A DNA stretch of 64,000 nucleotides from Dokdonia sinensis (GTDB taxonomy: Bacteria; Bacteroidota; Bacteroidia; Flavobacteriales; Flavobacteriaceae), in assembly GCF_003688895.1 (NCBI RefSeq), contig NZ_REFV01000006.1, forward strand, positions 156,176 to 220,175, in the 5' to 3' direction. Under the pieces are notes generated by a model that saw only the letters and a list, made by a program, of their open reading frames with translations, searched no databases and had not been told where the DNA came from. The translations under genes and the position numbers were made by a program. Positions 20,206 to 30,707 of the stretch are shown here, one piece after another. Every line of letters starts with the position of its first letter. Positions within the stretch are counted from its first letter, which is position 1.

Positions 20206-22635
20206 ATGCGACAATTTTTGTTGAGCGTTTTTGTCGCTCTAGTTTCTTTTTTTATAAATGCTCAGGAATCAAAAACGATTCGGGCTACTCGTATAACAAA
20301 TGCACCAAAGATCGATGGGATTCTAGATGATACTGTCTGGAAAAACTTACCTACCTATAATCAATTTTATATGCTAGAACCTAGTAATGAAGGTCTAGCA
20401 GCACCAGAGGTGCAAACGGAAATAAAACTCGCCTATGATGACCTAGCAGTTTATGTAGCCGCCTATATGTATGATGACCAGCCTGAACTTATTCCGATGC
20501 AGTTTAGCCAACGAGATGAAGTCTTTGTACAGGCAGATCAATTTATGGTGGCGCTTAACACGTACAATGATGGAATAAACGAAACTAGATTTTGGGTCAC
20601 TAGTGCAGGAACTATAGGAGATTCTAGGCTTACACTAAATAATCAAGATTTTGGATTTAACGTTGTATTCCAATGTCGTGTATCTCTAGACGATAAAGGC
20701 TGGTACGCCGAATTTAAGATACCCTATAATACACTTCGTTTTCCTGAGATAGATGTGCAAGATTGGAGTATAAATTTCTTTAGGCGATTAGTACGTCAGA
20801 ATGAAACGCATTCTTTTAATAGAGTAAACAAGTCTATAGGCAGAGAGGCTCAATATAGCGCACCGGTTACAGGTGTTAGAGACATAGACCCTCCTGTGAG
20901 ACTTACATTTTTTCCTTTCGCGCAGGCGAGTCAAACTATATTTGACGGAGAAAGTACTACAGAATTCTCTGGTGGGATGGATGTAAAATATGGTTTAAGC
21001 GACAGTTTTACGCTAGATGCGCAATTAATACCTGATTTTGGACAGGTAGCCTTTGACGCAGTTCGACTTAATTTGGGTCCATTTGAGCAAACCTTTAGTG
21101 AGAATAGAGCATTTTTTACCGAGGGAATTGATTTATTTAACAAGGGAAGAATTTTCTTTTCTAGACGCATAGGAGGTGCGCCTACTGGCCGTATCGATCT
21201 CAATGATAATGAGACTATCACAAATTCACCTAGTAAAGTAAATCTCATAAACTCGATAAAGGTCTCAGGACGAACAAAAAATAACTTAGGTGTAGGAATT
21301 TTAAATTCTATTACAGAACAAACTTTTGCTACGGTAGAAGATTCTGAGACTGGGACAATGCGAGAGGCAGAGATTGAACCATTGACAAACTATAATGTGG
21401 TTGTTCTTGACCAACAGTTTAATCAAAATTCATCTGTATCCCTCATTAATACTAATGTTACCCGCAACGGAAGTAATAATAGAGATGCAAACGTATCAGG
21501 ACTGGTCTTTAGCCTTGCTAATAAAGAAAATAGCTTTCTTGCTTCTGGTAGAACTATTGTGAGTAATGTAAATGGTCTGGAAGGTCTGAAGACAGGCTTT
21601 AGTTCTGAGTTTGATTTTTTTAGAACTAAGGGTAATTTTAGATATCGATTTGGTCACGACTTTGCAAATACGACCTACGATATCAATGATTTAGGACTGA
21701 ATTTTAGAAATAATTTTAACAGTTTTGCAGCTGGAAGTTCCTATGAGACCTTTGAACCTGTAGGTGTATTTAACAGACTTCGTTTCAGTATTACTGGTAG
21801 ACATAGAAGACTTTATAGGCCAGATGTTGAGACGGGAACAAGCTTTGATTTTGACACCTTCTTTGCCTTAAAGACTAGGGATGCTTTCGGAATTGATTTT
21901 GACTATGATTCTCCAGAAAACGATTATTTCGAACCGCGATCCCCTGGACGTTTTGTTATTTATGATGAAAAATATGGAGCAAGTGGGTTTATCTCTACTG
22001 ATTATAGAAGACGACTTGCGATCGATATACGTGGTGGTTTTCAAGATTGGGTAGATGTAGATGATCAATTTTTTTACAGGCTCAATATCTCTCCGAGATA
22101 TAGATTTTCAGAAAAACTATTACTTATCCTAGAGTCCAGTTATCGTAATAACACTAACAACTTTGGATGGGTAGATAGCTCGGATACCGAAATTTTCTTT
22201 GGTAGAAGAGATATAACATCCTTAGAGAATACGCTAAGTATTGCATATAACTTTGACCCTTATAAGGCAATAAATCTGAGATTCCGTAATTTCTGGAGTA
22301 CTGCAGACTATAGTGACGATACGTTTTTTACCCTGAATGAAGACGGTACACGAACACCTACAAATTATGATCTCGCAGAGCGTCGTGACCCGAATACAAA
22401 TTTTAATATTTGGAACTTGGATTTGAGCTTTAGATGGAGATTTGCCCCAGGAAGCGAAGCCTCTCTACTCTACCGTAATCAAATCTTTAATCAAGATGAG
22501 TTATCGCAGCTAGGATATTCTGAAAGTTTAGATAGTTTATTTGATCAACCCATACAGCATACCGTATCTCTAAGGGTTACATATTTTATAGATTACAATA
22601 ACATTAAAGGGATCTTTAATAAGACAGAATCTTAG
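20206..22635 (+). CDS. DUF5916 protein with N-terminal CBM9-like domain, outer-membrane associated
   Basis: The 809-residue protein has a signal peptide ending FFINAQ, then a carbohydrate-binding family-9-like domain (about 25-210; [22 protein letters not shown] and [19 protein letters not shown] are typical). The DUF5916 region follows and continues as repeated amphipathic beta strands, consistent with an outer-membrane barrel of unknown function. Flavobacteriaceae often encode several of these. Its immediate right neighbour is lolD, 49 bases away. Substrate binding is not predictable. Confidence 0.85.
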   Translation: MRQFLLSVFVALVSFFINAQESKTIRATRITNAPKIDGILDDTVWKNLPTYNQFYMLEPSNEGLAAPEVQTEIKLAYDDLAVYVAAYMYDDQPELIPMQFSQRDEVFVQADQFMVALNTYNDGINETRFWVTSAGTIGDSRLTLNNQDFGFNVVFQCRVSLDDKGWYAEFKIPYNTLRFPEIDVQDWSINFFRRLVRQNETHSFNRVNKSIGREAQYSAPVTGVRDIDPPVRLTFFPFAQASQTIFDGESTTEFSGGMDVKYGLSDSFTLDAQLIPDFGQVAFDAVRLNLGPFEQTFSENRAFFTEGIDLFNKGRIFFSRRIGGAPTGRIDLNDNETITNSPSKVNLINSIKVSGRTKNNLGVGILNSITEQTFATVEDSETGTMREAEIEPLTNYNVVVLDQQFNQNSSVSLINTNVTRNGSNNRDANVSGLVFSLANKENSFLASGRTIVSNVNGLEGLKTGFSSEFDFFRTKGNFRYRFGHDFANTTYDINDLGLNFRNNFNSFAAGSSYETFEPVGVFNRLRFSITGRHRRLYRPDVETGTSFDFDTFFALKTRDAFGIDFDYDSPENDYFEPRSPGRFVIYDEKYGASGFISTDYRRRLAIDIRGGFQDWVDVDDQFFYRLNISPRYRFSEKLLLILESSYRNNTNNFGWVDSSDTEIFFGRRDITSLENTLSIAYNFDPYKAINLRFRNFWSTADYSDDTFFTLNEDGTRTPTNYDLAERRDPNTNFNIWNLDLSFRWRFAPGSEASLLYRNQIFNQDELSQLGYSESLDSLFDQPIQHTVSLRVTYFIDYNNIKGIFNKTES

Positions 22636-22684
22636 TATTGAACTCTACGAGGATTGTAGTATTTTCACAATTCTAATTTTTATA

Positions 22685-23347
22685 ATGGTACAGGCAACAC
22701 ATCTCAATAAATTTTACGGAGACTTACAGGTTCTTAAAGACGTTTCTCTTCATATAAAAAAAGGGGAAGTTGTTTCTATAGTCGGACAAAGTGGTGCTGG
22801 AAAAACTACCTTACTACAAATCCTAGGAACATTAGATAGAGCAGAAAACGATGGTTCTGTACTTAAAATTAATGATGTTCTTGTGTCTTCTTTAAAACAT
22901 AAAGAACTGAGTACTTTTAGAAATAAAAATATTGGTTTTATATTTCAGTTTCACCAGCTACTTCCTGAGTTTACGGCTGTAGAAAATGTGTGTATACCTG
23001 CTTTTATTGCAAAAACACCTAAAGCTCAAGCCGAAAAGCGTGCAAAAGAACTTTTGGATTTTTTAGGTCTAAGCCATAGAATTAATCACAAACCCAACGA
23101 ACTGTCTGGAGGCGAACAACAGCGTGTTGCAGTAGCGAGATCACTGATTAATAATCCCGCACTCATACTGGCAGATGAACCCTCTGGAAATCTTGATACC
23201 GAGAGTGCTGACGCCTTACACAACCTATTTTTCAAACTGCGAGAGGAAATGGGACAAACTTTTGTCATCGTAACTCACAATGCAGAACTAGCTCAAATGG
23301 CCGACCGTAAACTCACAATGGTAGACGGATCAATAGTAAACGAGTAA
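22685..23347 (+). CDS. lolD: ABC transporter ATP-binding protein, LolD type
   Basis: The 220-residue ATPase has Walker [10 protein letters not shown] (about 34-42), Q-loop [18 protein letters not shown], signature LSGGEQQR, Walker [13 protein letters not shown] and the switch histidine in VTHN. The ATPEN(V) and LPEF features fit the LolCDE/MacB lipoprotein-release family. The LolC/E permease is not adjacent. The next gene starts two bases after its stop, so the two are likely in one operon. Confidence 0.88.
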   Translation: MVQATHLNKFYGDLQVLKDVSLHIKKGEVVSIVGQSGAGKTTLLQILGTLDRAENDGSVLKINDVLVSSLKHKELSTFRNKNIGFIFQFHQLLPEFTAVENVCIPAFIAKTPKAQAEKRAKELLDFLGLSHRINHKPNELSGGEQQRVAVARSLINNPALILADEPSGNLDTESADALHNLFFKLREEMGQTFVIVTHNAELAQMADRKLTMVDGSIVNE

Positions 23348-23348
23348 A

Positions 23349-25049
23349 ATGCTTTCAATCCTTATATACTGGTGCTTCCTCTTCCTTATTACCAGCGCCT
23401 TTGGGATTGTTGTTTGTAAAATTTTTAATTTTAGTGATACTCCTAATCCAACCATTATTCTTCTTTTTGGCGGCTTCGGAATTACAGTCATCGCTAGTAT
23501 AGTTGCAATATTTGGGAATCTAGGTGTTTACTTTGAGGTGGCTCTAATAATACTGAGTATATTTATAATATTGATATACAGACGGTTACTAAATAATATT
23601 TTCCTTTCGCTTAAAGCGAAAATAGCTACCCTTGCGATATCTCTTAAAATTATATTCATTGCAATTCTAATATTAGCACTTGCTCAGAGTGCCACGGCGC
23701 CGTATATGATAGATAATGAGACCTATTATATCCAAACTGTCAAATGGTTAGATAACTTTGGATTTGTACCAGGGCTAGCAAATCTACATTTTTTCCTGAG
23801 CCAAATGTCTGGTTTTCACATCTTACAAGCTGCAACAAATCTTGATGGAGTTTTTCACTATTTTAATGACTTGAGCGGTTTTTATTTAGTTGTTGGAAAC
23901 TTATATGCTTTATTCCATATACAACGCTATTTTGAGAGTAAGGAATTACCAAATTTAATCATAGGACTTTTCCCTATTTTTAATGTTTTTCTTTTCCAAT
24001 TTATAGGAGCTCCGTCACCAGATATTCTCATTTATGTGCTTTCTCTCGTCATTTTTGGCGAGTACTTAAAAAATTATAATGAGGCAGATTATAAAACGAT
24101 AGTGCTCTTATTTATCTTAACCGTATTTGCAACTTATACTAAGCTTACTGCAATTCTATTAGTCGTATTACCATTACAACTCGCTCTAAAAAAACAATCT
24201 TTAAAAAAACTATTTATACCGTTATCTTTAACAGGAGTACTTATGTTACTACTGTTTCTTATTAAAAATAGTATAATTACAGGACATCCGTTTTATCCCT
24301 TAGTATTAGAGTCCACAACAATTGCAAGGTGGGCGCTTCCTGAAAATTTACAACAATTTTTCTCAGAGCAAACAAAACTTCACGGCTACTTCCTGCAAGC
24401 TACTGAGTACAATCAGGCCAGTACAAGAGAGTTGTTTACACGCTGGCTCTTCCTACCCAAATTACACGGACTCTTTAATTTTGGTATGATTATCCTACTT
24501 ACGATTATGCCATTTCTAATTAGAAAAAATCCTATACGCAACTCCTTATTTTTTATATATGGTTTAGCTGTTTTACAGATGGTATTATTATGGGTAAGCT
24601 CCCCTCAATATCGCTACTTCTTTATGTTTTTTATGATATTGTTATGTATTTGTATAGCGAGCTTAAAACTTAAAAAAAACATACTAATCATTGGATTAGG
24701 AAGCGCAACGATACTCATTGCTATTCCACTATTTGTTCCGTTTAATTTAAATAGTTTAACGACAAATGAGTTTCATATGAGTCTTTCTACATTTTCATCA
24801 GATTATAGTTTTTTACCTCACAGTAAAACAAAATATACTGATGCAAAATATGAACCATTTACAATAGGTAAAGACACACTTTACACACCTACAAATATTG
24901 AATTCTTTTGGGCAACTGGTGATGGCCCACTACCTTGTGTACAGCGGGATCAGGTGCTATATTTTGCTCAAGAATATAAAATAATACCCCAGCGCAGAGG
25001 AAGTTCATTAAAAGATGGTTTCTTTTCTAAGGAGATAACAAATGAATAA
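23349..25049 (+). CDS. Polytopic membrane protein, possible GT-C type glycosyltransferase
   Basis: The 566-residue protein has about eleven to twelve hydrophobic helices and a soluble C-terminus (about 480-566). The first large loop holds APYMIDNETYYIQTVKWL, where an Asp/Glu pair sits at the place typical of GT-C glycosyltransferases that use lipid-linked sugars. It resembles uncharacterised families named after LIC_10190. Substrate unknown. It is packed between lolD and the TIGR02757 gene, overlapping the latter by 8 bases. It contains a near-perfect 17-base inverted repeat (23605-23621) related to, but distinct from, the dispersed palindrome. Confidence 0.72.
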   Translation: MLSILIYWCFLFLITSAFGIVVCKIFNFSDTPNPTIILLFGGFGITVIASIVAIFGNLGVYFEVALIILSIFIILIYRRLLNNIFLSLKAKIATLAISLKIIFIAILILALAQSATAPYMIDNETYYIQTVKWLDNFGFVPGLANLHFFLSQMSGFHILQAATNLDGVFHYFNDLSGFYLVVGNLYALFHIQRYFESKELPNLIIGLFPIFNVFLFQFIGAPSPDILIYVLSLVIFGEYLKNYNEADYKTIVLLFILTVFATYTKLTAILLVVLPLQLALKKQSLKKLFIPLSLTGVLMLLLFLIKNSIITGHPFYPLVLESTTIARWALPENLQQFFSEQTKLHGYFLQATEYNQASTRELFTRWLFLPKLHGLFNFGMIILLTIMPFLIRKNPIRNSLFFIYGLAVLQMVLLWVSSPQYRYFFMFFMILLCICIASLKLKKNILIIGLGSATILIAIPLFVPFNLNSLTTNEFHMSLSTFSSDYSFLPHSKTKYTDAKYEPFTIGKDTLYTPTNIEFFWATGDGPLPCVQRDQVLYFAQEYKIIPQRRGSSLKDGFFSKEITNE

Positions 25050-25806
25050 AAAGGAACTCAAGGCATTTCTAGATGAAAAAGCAGTTCAATACGAGAAACC
25101 GGACTTTATACCACACGATCCGATACAAATACCGCATCGTTTCTCTAAAAAAGAGGATATCGAGATTGCCGCATTTCTGACAGCGACAATAGCTTGGGGC
25201 AACCGTAAGAGTATTATAACTAATGCTACTAAACTTATGGATATAATGGGCAACGCACCGTACGATTTTATTTTAAATTATAACCCAAACGACGCATACC
25301 TTTTTGAAAGTTTCGTACACAGAACCTTCAATCAGGTAGATTTGGAAACATTTATAAGGTCATTACAAAACCTATATTTAAATTATGGCGGACTCGAAAA
25401 AGCGTTTGTTTCTGGAATTAAGGAACGCAATGTACAATTGGGAATTTCAAACTTCAAAAAACTCTTTTTTGAAGTTGAACATCTACAAAGAACACAAAAA
25501 CACGTGAGCGATCCTCTCAAGAATTCGGCGGCAAAGAGAATCAACATGTTTTTACGATGGATGGTCAGGGATACTTCTGCAGGGGTAGATTTTGGCATCT
25601 GGAAAAGTATCTCACCCGCGCTTCTCTCCTGCCCTCTTGATGTACATACTGGGAATGTAGGAAGGAAGCTTGGTTTGCTTTCGCGAAAGCAAAATGATGG
25701 AAAAACCCTTTTAGAATTAGATACTTCTCTTCGTAAGATGGATGCTACAGACCCTGTAAAATATGACTTTGCCTTATTTGGGTTGGGCGCATTTGAAAAA
25801 TTTTAA
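25042..25806 (+). CDS. TIGR02757 family protein
   Basis: This 254-residue protein matches a family I recognise from Bacteroidota by HDPIQIPHRFSKKEDIEIAAFLTA, WGNRKSI, FGIWKSISPALLSCPLDVHTG and PVKYDFALFGLGAFEKF. The biochemical function is unknown; the C-terminal sequence recalls DNA glycosylase-like helical folds, but that is inference. It overlaps the membrane protein gene by 8 bases. The palindrome at 25677-25690 is read as L-S-R-K in a variable loop. Confidence 0.85.
   Translation: MNKKELKAFLDEKAVQYEKPDFIPHDPIQIPHRFSKKEDIEIAAFLTATIAWGNRKSIITNATKLMDIMGNAPYDFILNYNPNDAYLFESFVHRTFNQVDLETFIRSLQNLYLNYGGLEKAFVSGIKERNVQLGISNFKKLFFEVEHLQRTQKHVSDPLKNSAAKRINMFLRWMVRDTSAGVDFGIWKSISPALLSCPLDVHTGNVGRKLGLLSRKQNDGKTLLELDTSLRKMDATDPVKYDFALFGLGAFEKF
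25677..25690. repeat. Dispersed palindrome copy in the TIGR02757 gene
   Basis: GCTTTCGCGAAAGC, read in frame as L-S-R-K. Confidence 0.85.
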
Positions 25807-25884
25807 TGCTATTCAAAAAATTGGGATTTACTTCACAAACTTTAGTTTCATCTTTGTGTAAATATTGAAAAGACCTCGCATTAA

Positions 25885-27081
25885 ATGAAGAGAGCACCGA
25901 TTCCTGTACACGAAGATAAACGCCTTGAGGCAGTTTATTCTTACAAACTATTAGATACATTACCTGAAAAGTCGTACGATGCGATAACTTCTCTTGCATC
26001 TGTACTTTGCGACACTCCTATTTCATTAGTTACTGTAATGGATGCAGAACGTAATTTTCTAAAATCACATCTAGGCGTACCCTTTAATGAGTCCCCTCGA
26101 GACATATCCTTTTGCGGTCACGCCATTGTTGAACCTGAACCTATATTTATTGTAGAGGATGCACGTGTGGATCCTCGATTTGCAGATAATCCCCTTGTTG
26201 CCGAACACAATGCCATCTTTTATGCCGGAGTACCTTTACGCACAAATGATGGATACGCCCTTGGCACGCTCTGTATATACGACACAAAACCGCGCAAGCT
26301 TACAGAGGTACAAAAAGATGGACTTCATAATCTAGCCCACCAGACTATGGAGCTTTTTGAGGCACGTTTACGCAACTTACAGCTAGAGGAGGTTACAGAA
26401 GAACTGCAAGAAAGAAATCACCAGTTGCAAGCCTTTTCAAACTTGATTGCCCACGACTTAAAATCTCCGGTAAATAGCATAGTAGGACTAATTAGACTTA
26501 TTCGTGAGGATTTTGAAGATACACTCACAGATGATCTCAATGAGTATCTACATATGATAGAAAAATCTTCCTACTCATTAAGTAATTATGTTGAGAACCT
26601 ACACGCCCATTATAAGTCTAAAGATTTACTCAATAAACCGAAAGTAGACGTAGACTTTATAGTTATGATAGAGGATATAAAATCACTCCTTCTCATTAAA
26701 AATGAGGAAATAATAGTACCCACATCAATACGTCTCAAAGGCATCAATGAATCGGCAGTAAAGCAAATTCTTGTAAATCTTATTACAAATGCTCTTAAGT
26801 ACAATGACAAAGAACAGCCAGAAATAAGGCTAAAAGCTCAAAGTTCTGACTCACATTATATTTTTGAAATAAGTGATAACGGTATGGGAATTTCAAAAGA
26901 ATCACAAGAGCGTGTTTTTGAAATGTTTAAAACTGCAGGAGTAAAAGATAAATCTGGAAACCAGGGATCTGGAATAGGTCTTGCAACGGTAAAAGAACTA
27001 GTAACAAAATTAGGGGGTACTATCACCCTAAAATCTGAACTGGAAAAAGGAAGTACTTTTACATTTACGATCTTAAAATAA
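25885..27081 (+). CDS. GAF-domain sensor histidine kinase
   Basis: The 398-residue cytoplasmic kinase has an N-terminal GAF domain (about 20-165; ISLVTVMDAERNFLKS, SFCGHAI, FYAGVPL). A short coiled coil follows (165-190), then the phospho-acceptor helix with the H box FSNLIAHDLKSPVNS (His about 192) and a HATPase domain with N box NLITNALKYND, G1 DNGMGIS and G2 GSGIGLATVK. No membrane segment is present. No response regulator is adjacent, so its partner is unknown. The GAF ligand cannot be inferred. Confidence 0.9.
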   Translation: MKRAPIPVHEDKRLEAVYSYKLLDTLPEKSYDAITSLASVLCDTPISLVTVMDAERNFLKSHLGVPFNESPRDISFCGHAIVEPEPIFIVEDARVDPRFADNPLVAEHNAIFYAGVPLRTNDGYALGTLCIYDTKPRKLTEVQKDGLHNLAHQTMELFEARLRNLQLEEVTEELQERNHQLQAFSNLIAHDLKSPVNSIVGLIRLIREDFEDTLTDDLNEYLHMIEKSSYSLSNYVENLHAHYKSKDLLNKPKVDVDFIVMIEDIKSLLLIKNEEIIVPTSIRLKGINESAVKQILVNLITNALKYNDKEQPEIRLKAQSSDSHYIFEISDNGMGISKESQERVFEMFKTAGVKDKSGNQGSGIGLATVKELVTKLGGTITLKSELEKGSTFTFTILK

Positions 27082-27095
27082 CGAAGTGATTTCCT

Positions 27096-27103
27096 TACTT
27101 TTG
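27096..27103 (+). promoter_or_regulatory. Candidate -7 promoter box (TACTTTTG)
   Basis: Matches TAnnTTTG, 19 bases before the BatA gene. No convincing -33 element. Confidence 0.35.
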
Positions 27104-27122
27104 AGCAAAGACTTAGACAAGA

Positions 27123-29054
27123 ATGCAGTTTAGACATCCGGAACTTCTTTATGCCCTTTTTTTACTGATAATTCCCATCCTTGTCCATTTATTCCAACTC
27201 AGGAAATTTAAGAAGGAAGCCTTTACCAATGTTGCTTTCCTTAAGAAAATCAATATTCAAACCCGCAAGAGTAATACCATAAAGAAACTGCTGGTAATGC
27301 TTACGAGGATGGCGGCACTTGCGATGATTATCCTTGCCTTTGCCCAACCTTTTTTTACTTTGAGCGATAGTGCAGTTAAGGCAAAGGAAACTGTTATTTA
27401 TTTAGACAACTCTTTTAGTATGCAGGCTAAGGGTAGCGCTGGGCCATTACTTAAACAGAGTATTCAGGATTTAATTAAGAATGTTCCAGAGGACACACAA
27501 TTCTCACTCATAACAAATGATCGAGTTTTTAAGAACACTCGTATAAAAAACATACGTCAGGAGCTCCTTACTCTTCCATACACTGCGAGTCAGTTGTCTC
27601 AAGCAGCGATAGCACTCAAGGCGCAAAACGAATTTTCTGATGATCCCTCTACAGAAAAGCGTTTGGTGCTTATATCTGACTTTCAGGATAAAGGTCAGTC
27701 ACCGCTTTCTGTTTCCGAGGACTATAAGTCATATATCGTACAGCTCACTCCTGCTACGTTGCGCAACACAAGTATAGATAGCGTATATGTAACTAAAAAT
27801 CAATCTAATACAATAACACTTGCCGTATTGTTATCGTCTAGTGAAAAGCAAGAAAGTAATATTCCGGTCTCTCTTTACAATGGAGAAATTCTAGTAGCAA
27901 AGGGTACGGCATCTTTTAGAGAATCGCTAGAAACCACCGTAAAATTTGACGTGCAACCTGAAGGCGTTTTTGAAGGAAAGCTCATAATAGAAGATCCAGA
28001 CCTTAACTTTGACAACAGTCTATATTTTAGTTTCAATAGCGGCACGAGCGTAAAAGTGTTAAGTATTAACGAGAGTGATGACCGTTTTTTGGCTAGAATT
28101 TTTAGTCAGCCTGATTTTGAGTATACTGGTGTTTTGTTTCGCAATCTCGATTATAGCACGATTGCAGATTATAATCTAATCGTGTTAAACGAAGTGGGGT
28201 CGCCTTCGGTGGCGTTAGTAAATGCGTTGTCCGCTTTTGCAAAAGCGGGAGGCACTATAGTCATCATTCCTAACCAAAAGAGTGAGCCGTCTGCCTACAG
28301 CACGTTACTGACAACTTTAGGCGGAATGAGTTTTTCTAAAATAAACACTACCCAAAGACTTATCACAACCATAAACTACGACCATCCTTTATACACAAAC
28401 GTATTTGAAAACCGGATCAAAAACTTCCAATACCCGAGAGCTTTAGTGAGTTTTAACCTTAATGGCGGTGATAGATTACTAACTTATGAAGATGGAGCTG
28501 CCTTTCTGGCAACAAGAGGAAACACTTATGTATTTACAAGCGCGCTCAGCGAGGAGAATTCAAATTTTAAAAACTCGCCACTTATAGTCCCCACCCTTTT
28601 TAACGTAGGAAAACAAAGCCTCAATCTCCCAGAACTCTATTTTACTATTGGAAAAGATAACGTTTATGATATTCCGATCTCGCTAGGGGAAGACGCTATT
28701 TTAAACCTATCTCATACGGAGCGAGCAAGCGATAATCTTATCCCCTTGCAGCAAAGTTTTGCTACTAAAGTAAGAGTCACTACTGGAGAGACTCCCGCAG
28801 AAGCTGGAATTTATAATGTAAAATTAAAAGACAGTGTCATACAGCGAGTGAGTTATAACTACGACCGGTCAGAAAGTGTGTTGCGCTATCTGGAACAGCA
28901 ACCACAAGAAGGTATCTCATATACCACCTCAATTATTACGTTATTTGACAACCTGAAAGCTGCAGATGATGTACAGTCGCTTTGGAAATGGTTTGTTATT
29001 TTTGCACTCGGCTTCCTATTACTGGAAATGCTCATCTTAAAATTCCTGAAATGA
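27123..29054 (+). CDS. BatA-domain protein with von Willebrand factor A-like domain
   Basis: The 643-residue protein begins with the BatA N-terminal domain (LLYALFLLIIPILVHLFQLRKFK) and a second helix at about 58-80. A vWA-like domain follows with a MIDAS-type DNSFS (D-x-S-x-S) near residue 97, and a single C-terminal transmembrane helix lies at about 617-636. The architecture is common in Bacteroidota and related to, but distinct from, the classical Bat aerotolerance cluster, which is not present here. Likely inner membrane with a periplasmic loop. The stop overlaps the start of the next gene (ATGA, 29051-29054), which suggests translational coupling. It contains a variant palindrome CCGCTTTTGCAAAAGCGG at 28231-28248. 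Confidence 0.85.
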   Translation: MQFRHPELLYALFLLIIPILVHLFQLRKFKKEAFTNVAFLKKINIQTRKSNTIKKLLVMLTRMAALAMIILAFAQPFFTLSDSAVKAKETVIYLDNSFSMQAKGSAGPLLKQSIQDLIKNVPEDTQFSLITNDRVFKNTRIKNIRQELLTLPYTASQLSQAAIALKAQNEFSDDPSTEKRLVLISDFQDKGQSPLSVSEDYKSYIVQLTPATLRNTSIDSVYVTKNQSNTITLAVLLSSSEKQESNIPVSLYNGEILVAKGTASFRESLETTVKFDVQPEGVFEGKLIIEDPDLNFDNSLYFSFNSGTSVKVLSINESDDRFLARIFSQPDFEYTGVLFRNLDYSTIADYNLIVLNEVGSPSVALVNALSAFAKAGGTIVIIPNQKSEPSAYSTLLTTLGGMSFSKINTTQRLITTINYDHPLYTNVFENRIKNFQYPRALVSFNLNGGDRLLTYEDGAAFLATRGNTYVFTSALSEENSNFKNSPLIVPTLFNVGKQSLNLPELYFTIGKDNVYDIPISLGEDAILNLSHTERASDNLIPLQQSFATKVRVTTGETPAEAGIYNVKLKDSVIQRVSYNYDRSESVLRYLEQQPQEGISYTTSIITLFDNLKAADDVQSLWKWFVIFALGFLLLEMLILKFLK

Positions 29055-30307
29055 ACGCACTCATAAAAGCCGCCACCGTCATAGATTCCAAGAGTCCACA
29101 TAATGGAAACGTCGTAGACATCCGTATTAAAGACGGAATCATTACAGAAATTGCCTCCACGCTTACTCCAAGTAAGAACGAAAAAACAATAACTTTTGAC
29201 GATTTAAAAGTTTCCTCGGGTTGGTTTGACACTAGTGTGAGTATAGGAGAACCAGGTTATGAAGAGCGAGAGACCATAAAAAACGGACTTAAGGTGGCTG
29301 CTCTATCTGGATTTACTGGAATCGCCGTAAACCCAAACACAAATCCCATTATAGACACCAGTGCAGACGTTGCTTTTATGATGCACAAGAGTGCTGGTAA
29401 TGCCACGGAATTGTTTCCCATAGGTGCGCTTTCGCGAAATAGTGAATCCGTAGATCTAGCAGAGCTTTACGATATGCAACAATCTGGAGCAGTCGCTTTT
29501 GGAGACTATCAAAAACCTGTGTCAAACCCTAATTTATTAAAAATAGCATTACAGTACACACAAGGGTTTGATGGACTCGTACTCTCATTTCCCCAAGAAA
29601 ATGATATTGCCGGAAAGGGTCAGGTAAATGAAGGAGTAATGAGTACGAGAATAGGTCTCAAAGGGAAACCTGCAATTGCCGAAAGTTTACAAGTCGCTAG
29701 AGATTTACACATTCTAGAATATACGGGAGGAAAATTACATATCCCCACTATATCAACAAAAGCCTCAGTACATCTCATTGCAGATGCTAAAGCAAAAGGT
29801 CTAGACGTTACATCTAGTGCGGCAATTCACAATCTTTTTTTTACAGATGATGTCTTAGAAGATTTCAATACAAATTACAAGGTCACTCCACCATTACGCA
29901 ATCAAGATGATGTTGAAGCGCTTATTCAAGGCATAAAAACTGGTGTGATAGATTTTGTAACCAGCGACCACAATCCTCTCGATGTGGAGCGTAAGCACGT
30001 GGAGTTTGATAATGCGACGTACGGAACTATTTCTCAAGAGGCAACTTTTGGTGCATTGCTAACTCTGGTAAGTGAGAAAAAAGCGGTAAAACTTTTGACC
30101 CAAGGACGCGCAAGATTTACAAATAAAGAACAATCTATCGTCGAAGGTGCAAATGCAAATTTGACGCTGTTTAGTATTAAGGGAAGTTACACCTTTAGCG
30201 AAAGCGATATTAAATCAAAATCTAAGAATGCGGCTTTCTTAGGAGCAAAACTTAAGGGTAAAGTGTATGGAATTGTCAATAACAATCAAATCATCTTAAA
30301 CGACTAA
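29051..30307 (+). CDS. Dihydroorotase-like protein lacking the HxH metal motif
   Basis: The 418-residue amidohydrolase-fold protein matches the multifunctional-complex type of dihydroorotase along its length (EPGYEERETIKNGLKVAALSGFT, YTGGKLHIPTISTKAS, FVTSDHNPLD). The motif that normally reads D-x-H-x-H-x-R-E-P-G reads D-T-S-V-S-I-G-E-P-G, so both metal-binding histidines are missing. Later Asp (TSDHNP) and one His (AIHNL) are kept. It may be a non-catalytic PyrC'-like partner of aspartate transcarbamoylase or have another role. I chose ATG 29051 (ATGA overlap with BatA) over the longer frame from 28982. It ends in TAATG, overlapping the next start. Confidence 0.85.
   Translation: MNALIKAATVIDSKSPHNGNVVDIRIKDGIITEIASTLTPSKNEKTITFDDLKVSSGWFDTSVSIGEPGYEERETIKNGLKVAALSGFTGIAVNPNTNPIIDTSADVAFMMHKSAGNATELFPIGALSRNSESVDLAELYDMQQSGAVAFGDYQKPVSNPNLLKIALQYTQGFDGLVLSFPQENDIAGKGQVNEGVMSTRIGLKGKPAIAESLQVARDLHILEYTGGKLHIPTISTKASVHLIADAKAKGLDVTSSAAIHNLFFTDDVLEDFNTNYKVTPPLRNQDDVEALIQGIKTGVIDFVTSDHNPLDVERKHVEFDNATYGTISQEATFGALLTLVSEKKAVKLLTQGRARFTNKEQSIVEGANANLTLFSIKGSYTFSESDIKSKSKNAAFLGAKLKGKVYGIVNNNQIILND
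29426..29439. repeat. Dispersed palindrome copy (partial) in the dihydroorotase-like gene
   Basis: GCGCTTTCGCGAAA, read as A-L-S-R-N; the right arm is truncated. Confidence 0.75.
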
Positions 30308-30636
30308 TGACGGAAGAAACTATTTTTGAAGGCAAACCGGCAGCAGCTTTAAGCTATTTTACCTTCATAGGCTTAATAATCGCTTATTTTATGAATGCGG
30401 ATAAGAAAAATCCTTTTGCCTCTTTTCATATCCGGCAGTCTCTCGGGCTCACTTTAGGGTATTTTCTCGTAATGCTTCCTCTTGGCTTTTTTGACTCTTG
30501 GCTCATTTCTGGACCGTTCATGTTTGCATTTTTTGCGCTGTGGTTATACGGAATTGTTTCTGCATTTCAAGGTCAAACCAAGCCTGTTCCGATTGTAGGC
30601 GAGTTTATACAAAAGACCTTTACTGTTAATAACTAA
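30307..30636 (+). CDS. Small membrane protein, DUF4870/Tic20-like
   Basis: The 109-residue protein has about three hydrophobic segments (13-31, 47-67, 75-93). The A-A-L-S-Y-F-T-F-I-G-L-I-I-A-Y-F-M-N-x-D-K-K-N-P-F-A-S-F-H-I-R pattern is shared with the next gene. The family is widespread and uncharacterised. Its ATG overlaps the previous stop by one base. Confidence 0.82.
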   Translation: MTEETIFEGKPAAALSYFTFIGLIIAYFMNADKKNPFASFHIRQSLGLTLGYFLVMLPLGFFDSWLISGPFMFAFFALWLYGIVSAFQGQTKPVPIVGEFIQKTFTVNN

Positions 30637-30707
30637 AACCGCATTAGTTTACAAAAAATAGTACTTTAGGTTATTGGAAATCAAACACTAACCAAAATCT
30701 ATTTACT

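Noticed and set aside
20914..20928. Additional palindrome copy (CCTTTCGCGCAGGCG) in the DUF5916 gene
   Set aside because: Two or more mismatches break the symmetry, so it is not counted.
23605..23621. TTTCGCTT-A-AAGCGAAA inverted repeat in the membrane protein gene
   Set aside because: Similar in style to the dispersed palindrome but the centre differs; a single copy is not enough to call a second repeat family.
30193..30206. Additional palindrome copy (CTTTAGCGAAAGCG) in the dihydroorotase-like gene
   Set aside because: One mismatch within the core and a different reading frame; kept out of the 17 as possible decay or chance.
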